From: Scalesia atractyloides
Taxonomy: Eukaryota > Streptophyta > Magnoliopsida > Asterales > Asteraceae
Reading direction: 5' to 3'
DNA length: 64,000 nt
Assembly (NCBI GenBank): GCA_947069175.1
Contig: CAMTDV010000022.1
Coordinates: 39,165,027-39,229,026 of the forward strand
The notes beneath the pieces are model-generated. The model saw only the letters and a program-made list of their open reading frames with translations, was not told the origin of the DNA and did not search any database. Shown in pieces: positions 10,503 through 19,192 of this stretch. Numbering within the stretch: the stretch's first letter is position 1; every line of letters starts with the position of its first letter. A program made the position numbers and the translations under genes.

Positions 10503-11624
10503 ATGAAGTTTTTGCGCGACTCAAGGATACATTATGCAATCACGCATAAAACTACAGTATACAAGACATTGATCAAGGAATTTTGGGATTTAGCTGAAGT
10601 TGTTGAAGTGAATGGACAAGAACTTATCCACAGAAGAGTAAATGACTTAGACGTAGATATTTCCGTAGAAATAATAAACTCAACATTACAACTTGGCGAT
10701 GACCCTGAAGCTCCACACTCAGTTTCATTGAAGTGTCAACGTGGATGTTTGCTTCGAATGAGATGTGTCGGAGATATTCTTGTAGGACAAATAAACGAAG
10801 CATGGTTGCCACTCCGATATAAGTTCTTTCTACATGTTTTAATTCAGTGTTTAAGCAACAGACGAAGTGGTTATGACATGGCGAATAACGACTTAGTTGG
10901 GATGATGGTAGCTTTGACATTGAACAAACCGTTCAGCGTGTCAAAGTATATTTTTGCGAACATGAAGGAAAACCTGAAAAGAACCAGGTTTGGTGGAAAC
11001 AAGTTTCGGATGTATCCTCATTTTCTCCAGCTGATCTTGAATATACGACATCTGAATCTTCCAAAGAACGACAATGACGTTCTAAAAATTGATGTTATGA
11101 TGGAACATTCGTTGAAGATATTTAGAGGTGTAGCAGCAAAACGTTACAAGGAAAATACACCTCCTCGTAAGTTGTTCGGTTTTCTGGGTAATGATGAATA
11201 TATTGCACCAGAAAATGATCTTTGGCGCCATGATGATAGTCAGTCAGATAATGAAGATCCAACCTTGAAGAAGATGATCGAAGAAAAGTTTGGTCGTCAA
11301 AAGGGAAAGGATAGGGGTGATGATGATGGTAGTGATGATCATATTAATGATGTCGGTGATGGTGGTGCGAGTGGTGTAGGTACTACAGGTGGTGATAAGG
11401 GTAAACAACCAGATGAAGAATCTGATTCTGATGACAATCCGCTTGAACCTGGGTATGAACACTATGTTGATGAGCGTGCGGTTAGGCATATTAGAAACAT
11501 TACAACAGATCCAGATGCTGACTATGTTCCATCCGATGCTGAGACTGAACTAGCTCGCAAAAAGAAAATTGTGGTTCGTAGAAAGAAAAAGAGCAAAAAG
11601 TCTATGGGAACCACTTCAGCTTAA
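10503..11624 (+). CDS. Accessory ORF in the envelope-like position of copia 1, N-terminal part
   Basis: This open frame of 373 codons is not gag or pol. The frame actually begins at 10365 and is interrupted by TAG at 10488-10490. The in-frame ATG at 10431 is probably nearer the original start than 10503. Residues 1-220 look globular (MKFLRDSRIHYAITHKT, LIKEFWDL, FSVSKYIFANMKEN, FRMYPHFLQLIL). Residues 240-300 are Asp/Gly-rich and disordered, and the end is Lys/Arg-rich. I see no signal peptide or clear membrane segment. From memory it matches a retrotransposon-linked family common in Asteraceae, often auto-named as longin-like. Function is unknown. It sits where Sireviruses carry the so-called envelope-like ORF. 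Confidence 0.65.
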   Translation: MKFLRDSRIHYAITHKTTVYKTLIKEFWDLAEVVEVNGQELIHRRVNDLDVDISVEIINSTLQLGDDPEAPHSVSLKCQRGCLLRMRCVGDILVGQINEAWLPLRYKFFLHVLIQCLSNRRSGYDMANNDLVGMMVALTLNKPFSVSKYIFANMKENLKRTRFGGNKFRMYPHFLQLILNIRHLNLPKNDNDVLKIDVMMEHSLKIFRGVAAKRYKENTPPRKLFGFLGNDEYIAPENDLWRHDDSQSDNEDPTLKKMIEEKFGRQKGKDRGDDDGSDDHINDVGDGGASGVGTTGGDKGKQPDEESDSDDNPLEPGYEHYVDERAVRHIRNITTDPDADYVPSDAETELARKKKIVVRRKKKSKKSMGTTSA

Positions 11625-12537
11625 CCTGAAATCCCACAACCTACAACCACACAACAAGAAACCATACTGGAACCAATTGCAGAAGCTCAGTTTGCCTTCA
11701 AAATGGAGGAGGCTGAAACTTTAATGTCGGAACCCACTACAACCTCTGAACCACAACCTACAGGCACAACAGCAGTTGAAACACCTTTAGTTGTGACTAC
11801 TCCAGTTCAACCACAACCCACTACTTCTTTAGCTCAACAATCCTAATCTGCAATTCATCAACAAAGTACAGAACGACGCAGTCGTTTATTCTCTGAATTG
11901 GAACAGGATGAGAAAGTGGATTTTCTGTTCTCTCAGCTGCAAGTTGCCGCAACTCAGATTAACAGTCACTCGGAGTTTATGTCTTCAAATCGGAATACAA
12001 TTATTAAACAATAGTTGTAGATAAATTCTATGAAGGAAACTATTGGAAAGTAGGTTACCGAGATTACGCAATTAAGAGAGGAGAATGAGCGGTTGAGGGC
12101 TGGGATGCTGAAAGGGCAGCTCAGTTACAACAGATGCGAGCGGATGATAACGCTCGTGGGATTGAAATGAATAGGCTGAAAGAACGTAGTGCGACTGTAC
12201 AACGATCTGCCGAAACATTAACTACTGACATGACGACATGAGAGAATGGTATCATTCTCATAATACTACACTGGTTAAAGGCTTTAATAGTATTAAAAAT
12301 GGTTTTGAAATGAGCAGAAAGCGGGTAAACATTTTGCGGAATGAAAGATGCAAAGCACAGGAGATCCAACGTAAGCGTGATCACGATAGTGAAGAACCTG
12401 GTAATCCTGATGCTCCAGCTTCATCTGCGCAACCAGAAAGTTTTGCTGTAACTCCAGTGGTAAAGTCTAATGCACAGCAGATCGTGGCCGATCCAGTTGC
12501 CTCGGGTGGTACTCAAAAGGAAACAGGAATGGTTTGA
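11625..12537 (+). pseudogene. C-terminal continuation of the accessory ORF, broken by stops
   Basis: The same frame continues past TAA 11622-11624 with Pro/Gln/Thr-rich sequence (EIPQPTTTQQ and similar), TAA at 11844-11846, then a charged helical stretch (SRLFSELEQDEKVDFLFSQL). TAG codons follow at 12012 and 12018, where CAG is the likely ancestor. After a frameshift near 12115 comes a coiled-coil-like run (AAQLQQMRADDNARGIEMNR). A further shift near 12240 leads into 12238-12537 (WYHSHNTTLVKGFNSI, then SRKRVNILRNERCKAQE). The intact protein would have been about 700 residues: globular N-terminus, acidic linker, coiled-coil C-terminus. Confidence 0.6.
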
Positions 12538-12661
12538 TTTTTTGGAGAGTATTGAGGATATTGTTCTTCAATCAACGATGGTTGAAAGTGTTCAATGAAG
12601 GTGGGTGTAGCAGGACATTAGAAATGAAGACCGAAGACCAAGCAACAATCAAGGGGGAGTT

Positions 12662-13399
12662 TGTTGATACACTTTTGTGTACGTCGCTTGTTCTTAGTTA
12701 CGTCAGTAATTATATGGTCTTTGTTTGTTGTGTCTGTAAAGTTTGGCCGTGTCGACTAAATCAAGATATCCTCCTATCTTGATTTCGTACGACATTTAGT
12801 TTGTCTGTGTTGTAAAACAGTTGCATGTGTGCATACTGTTGTGTTTTGTGTTTCTGATCTTGCTGACTGTGTAGTATGTGTGTTAGCAAGGTTTTCCGTA
12901 GAACCCCATATTCGTACGAGTGAATTTTTCTTCGTACGAACAAGTTACCTGTTTCTACAAGCCATTGCATGTTCGTAGGAATGAACATTCAAGAAAGACA
13001 TTTGCTTGTTCATACGAGCGAGTTAGTTAGTCGTACGAACCATCAGATTGTTTGTATGAGTAACTCTTTCACTTATAACAGTTCTTCACAACAGCTGGTT
13101 GTTCGTGAGAATAGACCAGAAGAACCTGTTCTTCGTGGACTTTTAGTCCTTCGTACGTCCAGGGAAATTCTTCGTGATGTTGCTGGGTGTTGGGCCTATA
13201 TATAGACATGCACTTCACAGTTCACGTAAGAGAGAACACAGAGAGAATACCTTGAGTCTGTATGAACATTGTGTGTATATGTTTGTACTATCTCTCTTCA
13301 GTTATTCAAAAGGTAGTGAATCTTTGGTTACTTTATGTTTACTATCCTGTGTTAAACAACAAGGAAGTAGGTTATCTTGATCCTCCAAGTGGACCTACA
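12662..13399 (+). repeat. 3' LTR of copia 1 (738 bp)
   Basis: The LTR starts TGTTGATACAC after the polypurine tract AAGGGGGAGT and ends GGACCTACA. Its beginning and end match the copia 2 LTRs (45963-46607, 55596-56295), with considerable divergence in the middle. Palindromic CGTACGA motifs cluster at 12910-13160, followed by the TATA box TATATATA (13197-13204) and a short transcribed region. No second LTR is in the window. Confidence 0.85.
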
Positions 13400-13600
13400 A
13401 AAGTCTACTGAATATGATGTACTATGTGTTGATTATGTGGATTTTTGTTACCTAGTTAGTATGATCATGTTGATTATGTTAAAGTAAGATGTTTAAATGC
13501 ATGATCATGTTTAAATCTAGACTAGAAATGATGATATAAACATCTTGATGTTTAGATCTAAATAAGGATTCCATCCTTATGTTCCATAGACTTTTCTATT
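13400..13600 (+). repeat. Fragment of old A-type gypsy LTR 'H', segment 1
   Basis: This AT-rich sequence between copia 1 and element C continues, after C and its TSD are removed, at 18881. It shows the ATGTTTAA/TCATGTTTAAATCTA style of the A-family LTR middle part but is strongly diverged. Assignment rests on continuity with segment 3 (62183-62458), where A-family homology is clear. Only noncoding sequence is seen. Confidence 0.45.
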
Positions 13601-14021
13601 GTAAGTCCCGTAAATCCGGACCTATCAACGATATCACACAATCACCAAGGATGGGCGGAATCCAAACTTGGTGATCTTCAAGAAAACCAAAAAGATGAAG
13701 AACAACACGAATCAACTTTAACACCTTGCACACGATTCTATTAATTGAACAAGCAAAACCGTCTGGTACAAGATGGAGGCTCTCTCTTGAGAAATCCCAA
13801 AAGTCTTAACCCTAGAAATGAATAAGCTTAGCTTATATACCTAGGGTAAGGCATGCCCCTAATGGGCTTGCCTATGGGCTTGCCTGGCCCACATGGCCTA
13901 TGGCATGCCCAAATGACCTATAAAGGTCCAAAACTAATACAAACTAACCCAGTTAATCCAGTTAACTACCATACTGTTGCATATATTTGATGCTTCAGTC
14001 TCACACTTCTAGGACCTAATA
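13601..14021 (-). repeat. 3' LTR of element C (421 bp)
   Basis: In plus orientation it reads TGTAAGTCCCG ... GGACCTAATA. The last bases differ from the CTAACA of the other LTR by one change. A minus-strand TATA box lies at 13834-13839. The PPT is immediately outside at 14022-14032. Confidence 0.9.
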
Positions 14022-15900
14022 ATATCCCCTAGACTGATGCAGTAAATTGTCTTGATAGCATAAATTCAACAACGTCTTCAACAGAAACTACGGTTGTCGT
14101 ATGTTGTAAGTGTTGTGGAAGTCAGTCTCAAACTTCTTGGACCTCACACTTCAACGAACTCTTAGCACTGGGTCTTTTTCTTCCGATCTTGTGGTAAGCT
14201 TCATATTAGGATCTTGATCAGCTTTGCTTGAAACATCTTTGTCAAAAAGAATGTGAGATGAGGAACCTCAACAGCTCTTTTCTTTTTCAATCTTTCTCTT
14301 TCAAGCAAGCAGGTTCTCAGGTAATTCTTCAAATGTATTATCACTGTCAGACGATGACTGGCATCTGGTTCTTCTAACTCATGTACACTTTGCTATTGTG
14401 AGGCTTCATGCTTTGTCAGCAACTAACAACATCTCAATTTCAACAACCCCTGTTTCTTGATCTAAATCAAGATTTGCACAATTCTCAGAAATTTATAAGC
14501 AAACATTCTTATGTAACAGGGAGAATACCGCATGAACACTTGGTACATCCAAGTACTTGTACTCAGATTGAAATTCAAATATCTTTCATCTTTTGATGAT
14601 TAGCTAAATCTTCAAGAACGGTTAATAATGTTTAATAAAACAAATAAAGCACTCTATTTTTGAATTTTTGAATTTTCTATTTTTAAAATTTTAAAATATA
14701 AGAATATAAACAGAAACACAAACAAACAAAGAAACTAACTCAATAGTTACAACTATACAATTATAATGGGATCAAAATCGTTTCCAGCCGGACCAAGGAA
14801 CACTTTTCAGTGTGAACTTGTTCGGACTGGTCTAAGTGATTGCCAATAAGTTTGCCCACTTAAACTTTAACGCTCAAATTTCATTTTCAACTTCGTGATA
14901 TGCTTAAGGTAGTATTATACTATAATATCCGTGCGTCCCATACCATGACATACCCCCGCGATCAAGGTAAACACAATGATTCATCGTAGCAGGTGAGTAT
15001 ACTGAGATCATACTTTATTTTTACAACGTCAGACTATTGGTGAACAGGTCAATACTTTCGTACAGTAGAGTGACCAATAATATCTAACGAGGGTTAGGCA
15101 AATACCTTATGTGGTATGTTTGAATTCAGGGAATTTTCTCATGATGAGATTTCCTTTCTTTTAAGGTTTTGGCCCTTCTATTTGGCTCTTTTAAGGATAT
15201 TCTGACTGTGCCTAGGTCTGCATATAATCTGGATTCAACAGAAGGGTAGCCAAGATATCCCCGGATGACTCAACAACATAAAGAGCCGAAACATCAGATG
15301 TTGGCTATCTATAATGCAGGATTTAAGACCATGAATCATACTCTGATGGTATGTTACCCACAAGATACATAGTTCGTTATGTTTTTATCATTAGTATCTT
15401 ATAATCACTTTGAGCGTTAAGCCTACCGACATATTACATTAGATCCTAGTCTTTTCAGCTACAACACCTTACATGTGTTAGTCACGCCCTTTATCACGAA
15501 TATTCCTTTCATTTCTCATTTGATGTAAAAAGACCTTTTGTATTTTTTATTTTTTTATTTTCAAATGTTTTTGTATTTTTCTGTTTTTCAAATGTTTTTA
15601 TATTTTTCTGATTTTCAAATGTTTTTATATTTTTCTGATTTTCAAATGTTTTTATATTTTTCTGATATTCTCCCCCTAAAACACTGCATATATACATATA
15701 TCGCCCTCTCCCCCCCTAAATTTGTGCATCATACTTTATGCACAAATTTACCTAATAAAGAAAACGCATGTACAAAGTTTTAAACGAAAGAAAAGGAAAA
15801 TATTTTTGTTTTTTTGCTTAACCGTTTCGTCATTAGATTAAAACTAACCAATTTCAAAATTAAAGCACGAAATATAAATTGTACCTTTTCACTGGTCTTA
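14022..15900 (-). other. Element C 3' noncoding region
   Basis: There is no coding signal. On the minus strand it contains GGGGGGAGAGGGCGATAT near 15705 and TTTTAGGGGGAGAATATCAG near 15680 (PPT-like). TATGTCGGTAGGCTTAACGC near 15430 parallels GTATCGGTAGGCTCACAATC in copia 1 and copia 2. The region survived although pol was lost. The small open frames 14408-14596 and 15538-15783 are chance or repeat-driven. Confidence 0.65.
15558..15665. repeat. 27-bp tandem repeat, four copies, in element C
   Basis: The unit TTTTCAAATGTTTTTATATT plus TTTCTGA repeats four times with one or two changes. It lies beside the first polypurine tract of element C. Its translation (QKNIKTFEN repeats on the minus strand) is a by-product. 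Confidence 0.9.
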
Positions 15901-15919
15901 TCTTACCTCATCTCCTCCA

Positions 15920-17582
15920 AAGGAAACATTATACTTGAGAAAAGATATGAACTTTTGTGACAATGAGATGTTATCCAATATGTCCCCTGAACAACCGCTA
16001 TCAACATTCAAGAGATTGTCAACAGCTCCTCCTTGGTTATTCCTGAATAAAGAGATTAGTAAGACAGTGGGACCCAGGCCATCGTGGTCCTGGGTTTCCC
16101 TGAAGCATCAAAATAAGACACTTCTTTGAGATACAAATCCCCATTTGTTTCAAGGATTGGTGATGTTGCTACCGCCTTGGATTTAGGTTTCCAAATCTGC
16201 TTCATTTTATCAAAGGCGGTTGTTGCCTTTGATTGAGCAACTTTGGCTATTTCAGGTTTAGTCGTTTTAGAAAAAGATTTTTGTTTCTGAACAGCCTTGC
16301 ATTTGTTTTTGGCAAGATTCCAATCCCCATCAGATGGTTTAACCTTGGGATTCACATTCTTCATTGCCTTAGGTGATGATACCTTCACCGGCTTCGAATG
16401 ATTGTTATCCTTAGGTGTAACCTTCTGATTTTGAACATGATACGGAACATGGGGACTATGTTTGCAGTTTCGAGTGATGTGACCAGGATTCCTCAATTGA
16501 AGCACGTTTGTCTCTTCACATGTAAAGCTTTCTGATCTGCTTGATTTGCTCTTGGAGGACTTGAAGAATTAACTGATCCCTTTTATGCTTGATTTCCTTA
16601 CACGTTTCTTGTAGACGAAGATGAATTTGGATGTTTGTACTTGTCGTTTACAAGGGCCTTCTTCTGTTGTGGAGATTTCTTAGGATTCTTCTTCTTTTGT
16701 TTAGACTGCAAGTCTTCTTCAGAAATCTCCCTAACATTTCCAAACGCTTTGCTAGCACGGTCAAAAGCATACTTTTTACACTTGGCATTAAAAACCGGCT
16801 TAACAAAAGCATTTTTCGCAACACTAGCCTTTTGAGGGCTATTGCTGCCCACTGATGATTTTGGAGAGCGTGACTGTCCTTGACGTTTAGACTTTTGCTT
16901 TCTTCGTATCCGAATTGCTCGTTTCGGCTCTTTAGCTTGCTCTGAACCTTTTCATCAGAAGCAGAAGGTTCAGATTGTTCAGTTTGCGCACTTGGAGCCT
17001 TGTTCACGTCAGCCTCTCTTTATCAGCTGAATCATTAGAAGTGCTAACCGCACCAGATGGTTCCCGTGTGTCTGATGTATAATCACTGGGTTTGCCGTAC
17101 ACCATATGTTGCGCTTTCTCTATATCTTTGTTGGTTTCAGGCATTGTCGTGTAGTTGTGATTATACGATGGGGCAACCTGATTGAATCCCAAACCCTTCC
17201 CCTTGTTCGCCTTATATGCCAGCTGCACATTGCACACTTCTTGAACGAAATTGCTAGATGTAACAAACTTCTTTATATTAGCTTCATTTTGTTGATATTT
17301 TCCAGTAAGAAGTCCCAGCTCAACTCTTACCAAGTCGCATTCCATGGTTTTTGAATCTGATTTGGTTTTGTAATCATGGACCCAACATTTATGTTGATTT
17401 ATGTCCAGGTGGAGCTGAGCTATGTCTTTTTTTTGTGCTTCAACCTTTTCTGTGAGTAACTTGTTACTTTTTCTAAGGCTGATGCACTGAGCCATTGCAT
17501 TGTTGTACTCATCAGCCATTTTGGAATTAAGTGCCCTGAGTTGAGCAACCCAATTCAAGTGCTGAGCTTGGGCTGTAAACAT
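15920..17582 (-). pseudogene. Element C gag and start of protease (decayed)
   Basis: Minus-strand frames 17582-17004, 16855-16598 and 16505-16056 are successive parts of gag. They hold a coiled-coil-like region (MADEYNNAMAQCISLRKSNK, then KVEAQKKDIAQLHLD), Lys/Pro/Ser-rich linkers, and a CCHC zinc knuckle (RNPGHITRNCKH). The knuckle's second Cys codon has lost one base at about 16506. The gag ends with KPRTTMAWVPLSY and a stop. The protease motif VDSGCSGDI appears just after, in the -1 frame (about 16000-15970). Coding similarity stops near 15915 and no INT, RT or RNase H follows. Gag would form the virus-like particle and bind RNA through the knuckle. Confidence 0.75.
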
Positions 17583-18463
17583 CTTCGGATAATCGAAACC
17601 GTACTGGTAAACACGATAAAAAATGTCTGAAAACTATTTTTACCAAAATTTACCGTTAGACTCGTCTCGACGATACGAATCCAATGATATATAATGTCCG
17701 ATAGTGATTTTAGGAATTTTCGTGCCTTTTTTGTCCTAAAAATCACACGAGTCTAACCGTGCAACCGGTTTGTCCAGATTGTATATGGATCAAGTTGTGT
17801 GTGTGAAAACGTTTAACTCTGTTACATCAGCTGGTTAACTTTCGACCTTTGCGGGTACAATTCGGAACAGTACCGAATCCTAAACAGTAACTTAGATTAA
17901 CAATCCGAGATGGAATCCGGAAACAGTGATCCGAGATACTAATCCGAGATGGTATCCAAGATGCACTGTTTCAATCCGAGATGGTTCCCAAATCCGAGAT
18001 TCAATCCCAGATGAGAGAATTTGAAATAGAGAAACAGTCCATAATGAAACCCTGATCCGAAATGAAAGACCAAATCCGGAATGAAGACCAATCCGGAATG
18101 AAGATCAAATCCGGAATATAGAATCCTTATTTGAAATCAATCGTATCCCGATCCGGATTACGAGTAATCCGGATAAAGTTGTTGAGAAAGTTGATGAACA
18201 GTAGTCTGGAATCAATCCGAGATGGATGATCTTCTTCATGTTCTTCGGGATCCTCAACAATTTTGAATCCGAAATTCAACAGATTAATCCAAAATCAATC
18301 TGAAATCTATCTGAAATTCAAGAATTTATCCGAAATCCTTGAATGCTGATCTGAAATGCTAGAATGTTGATCCAAAATGCTTGTTTTTCAGCAGAAACCA
18401 AACAGAATCGTGTGATATTAGATCTGAGCCTGGAAAATAGGTTCAATAGGCTCTGATACCACT
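17583..18463 (-). other. Element C leader with PBS and ATCCGAAAT-type repeats
   Basis: The PBS TGGTATCAGAGCC lies on the minus strand at 18461-18449, two bases from the LTR end. Between 17880 and 18370 the plus strand carries about 25 variants of AATCCGAGATG, AATCCGGAATGA or ATCCGAAATC. They are irregularly spaced at 10-35 bases, so this is not a simple tandem array. No reading frame is credible here. Confidence 0.75.
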
Positions 18464-18875
18464 TGTAAGTCCCGTAAATCCGGATCTATCAACGATATCA
18501 CACAATCACAAAGGATGGGCGGGATCCAAACTTGGTGATCTTCAAGAAAACAGAAAAGATGAAGAACAACAGGAATTAACTTTAACACCTTGCACACGAT
18601 TCTATTACTTGAACAAGCAAAACCGTCTGGTACAAGATGGAGGCTCTCTCTAGAGAAATCCCAAAAGTCTTAACCCTAGAAATGAATAAGCTTAGCTTAT
18701 ATACCTAGGGTAAGGCATGCACCTCATGGGCTTGCCTGGCCCACATGGCCTATGGCATGCCCAAATGACCTATAAAGATCCAAAACTAATACAAACTAAC
18801 CCAGTTAATCCAGTTAACTACCAAAGACTGTTGCGTATATTTGATGCTTCAGTCTCACACTTCTAGGACCTAACA
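18464..18875 (-). repeat. 5' LTR of element C (412 bp)
   Basis: In plus orientation it reads TGTAAGTCCCG ... GGACCTAACA, flanked on the right by TSD TCTAT. A minus-strand TATA box lies at 18703-18698. Relative to the other LTR it lacks a short duplicated phrase near 18725 (TGGGCTTGCC). Confidence 0.9.
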
Positions 18876-18880
18876 TCTAT

Positions 18881-19192
18881 AAACTTGAAGATGATTTGTG
18901 ATAAAAATAACTTTTATAAAAGTTAAACACCATGATTTTTACTAAGATCATTTTAAAAAGTGGCCTAAACAAGTGTGTTTAGACAAAGGAACTAGACTCT
19001 AAAGTATGAGAATAATGATAATATTAAGAATCTTGTTAGAAAATAAACAAAGATATTATTATTTTTAAAGAAGTGGTTAAAAATATACTTACAAAAGGTC
19101 TATGGAAATGAGGATGAATATGTATGGTTCATGCATGCAAAGTTAGTGTTTTGAAACTTGATTCAGTTTTGATGATGATTAGTGAGTTTAAA
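18881..19192 (+). repeat. LTR 'H' fragment, segment 2, ending in TSD TTAAA
   Basis: This continues segment 1 (13400-13600) across element C. Its end, GATTAGTGAGTTTAAA, joins across solo LTR A2 to TTAAATATGTCATACG at 62183. The joined sequence aligns with A2 at about 21110-21170. Noncoding. Confidence 0.6.

Larger units (their letters stand above)
4750..13399 (+). mobile_element. Copia 1: 5'-truncated Sirevirus-like Ty1/copia element with accessory ORF
   Basis: This element lacks its 5' LTR, PBS and gag: sequence collinear with copia 2 starts abruptly at about 4750, inside the protease domain, fused to gypsy pol. It then holds PR, GAG-pre-integrase, INT, RT and RNase H to 8113, about 2.2 kb of noncoding DNA with several polypurine tracts, an accessory ORF, a final polypurine tract (AAGGGGGAGT, 12651-12660) and a 738-bp 3' LTR. 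Domain order PR-INT-RT-RNH makes it Ty1/copia. The long 3' region, accessory ORF and multiple polypurine tracts match the known Sirevirus layout. No TSD can be tested because the 5' end is lost. Confidence 0.85.
13601..18875 (-). mobile_element. Element C: pol-deleted Sirevirus-like copia, TSD TCTAT
   Basis: Two LTRs (13601-14021 and 18464-18875) are flanked by a perfect 5-bp TSD TCTAT (13596-13600, 18876-18880). On the minus strand the PBS TGGTATCAGAGCC follows the right LTR (18461-18449). A leader, gag, and the first part of protease come next. Pol is then absent from PR through RNase H, and sequence resumes in the 3' noncoding region, ending with the PPT TCTAGGGGATA next to the left LTR. 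The first 155 bases of the LTRs agree at roughly 95% by eye. It cannot make its own RT or integrase and would depend on a relative. Confidence 0.9.

Noticed and set aside
15509..15783. Repetitive open frames on both strands (QKNIKTFEN / FLYFSDFQM repeats)
   Set aside because: Produced by a 27-bp AT-rich tandem repeat in noncoding DNA; 27 is a multiple of three, so frames stay open by chance.
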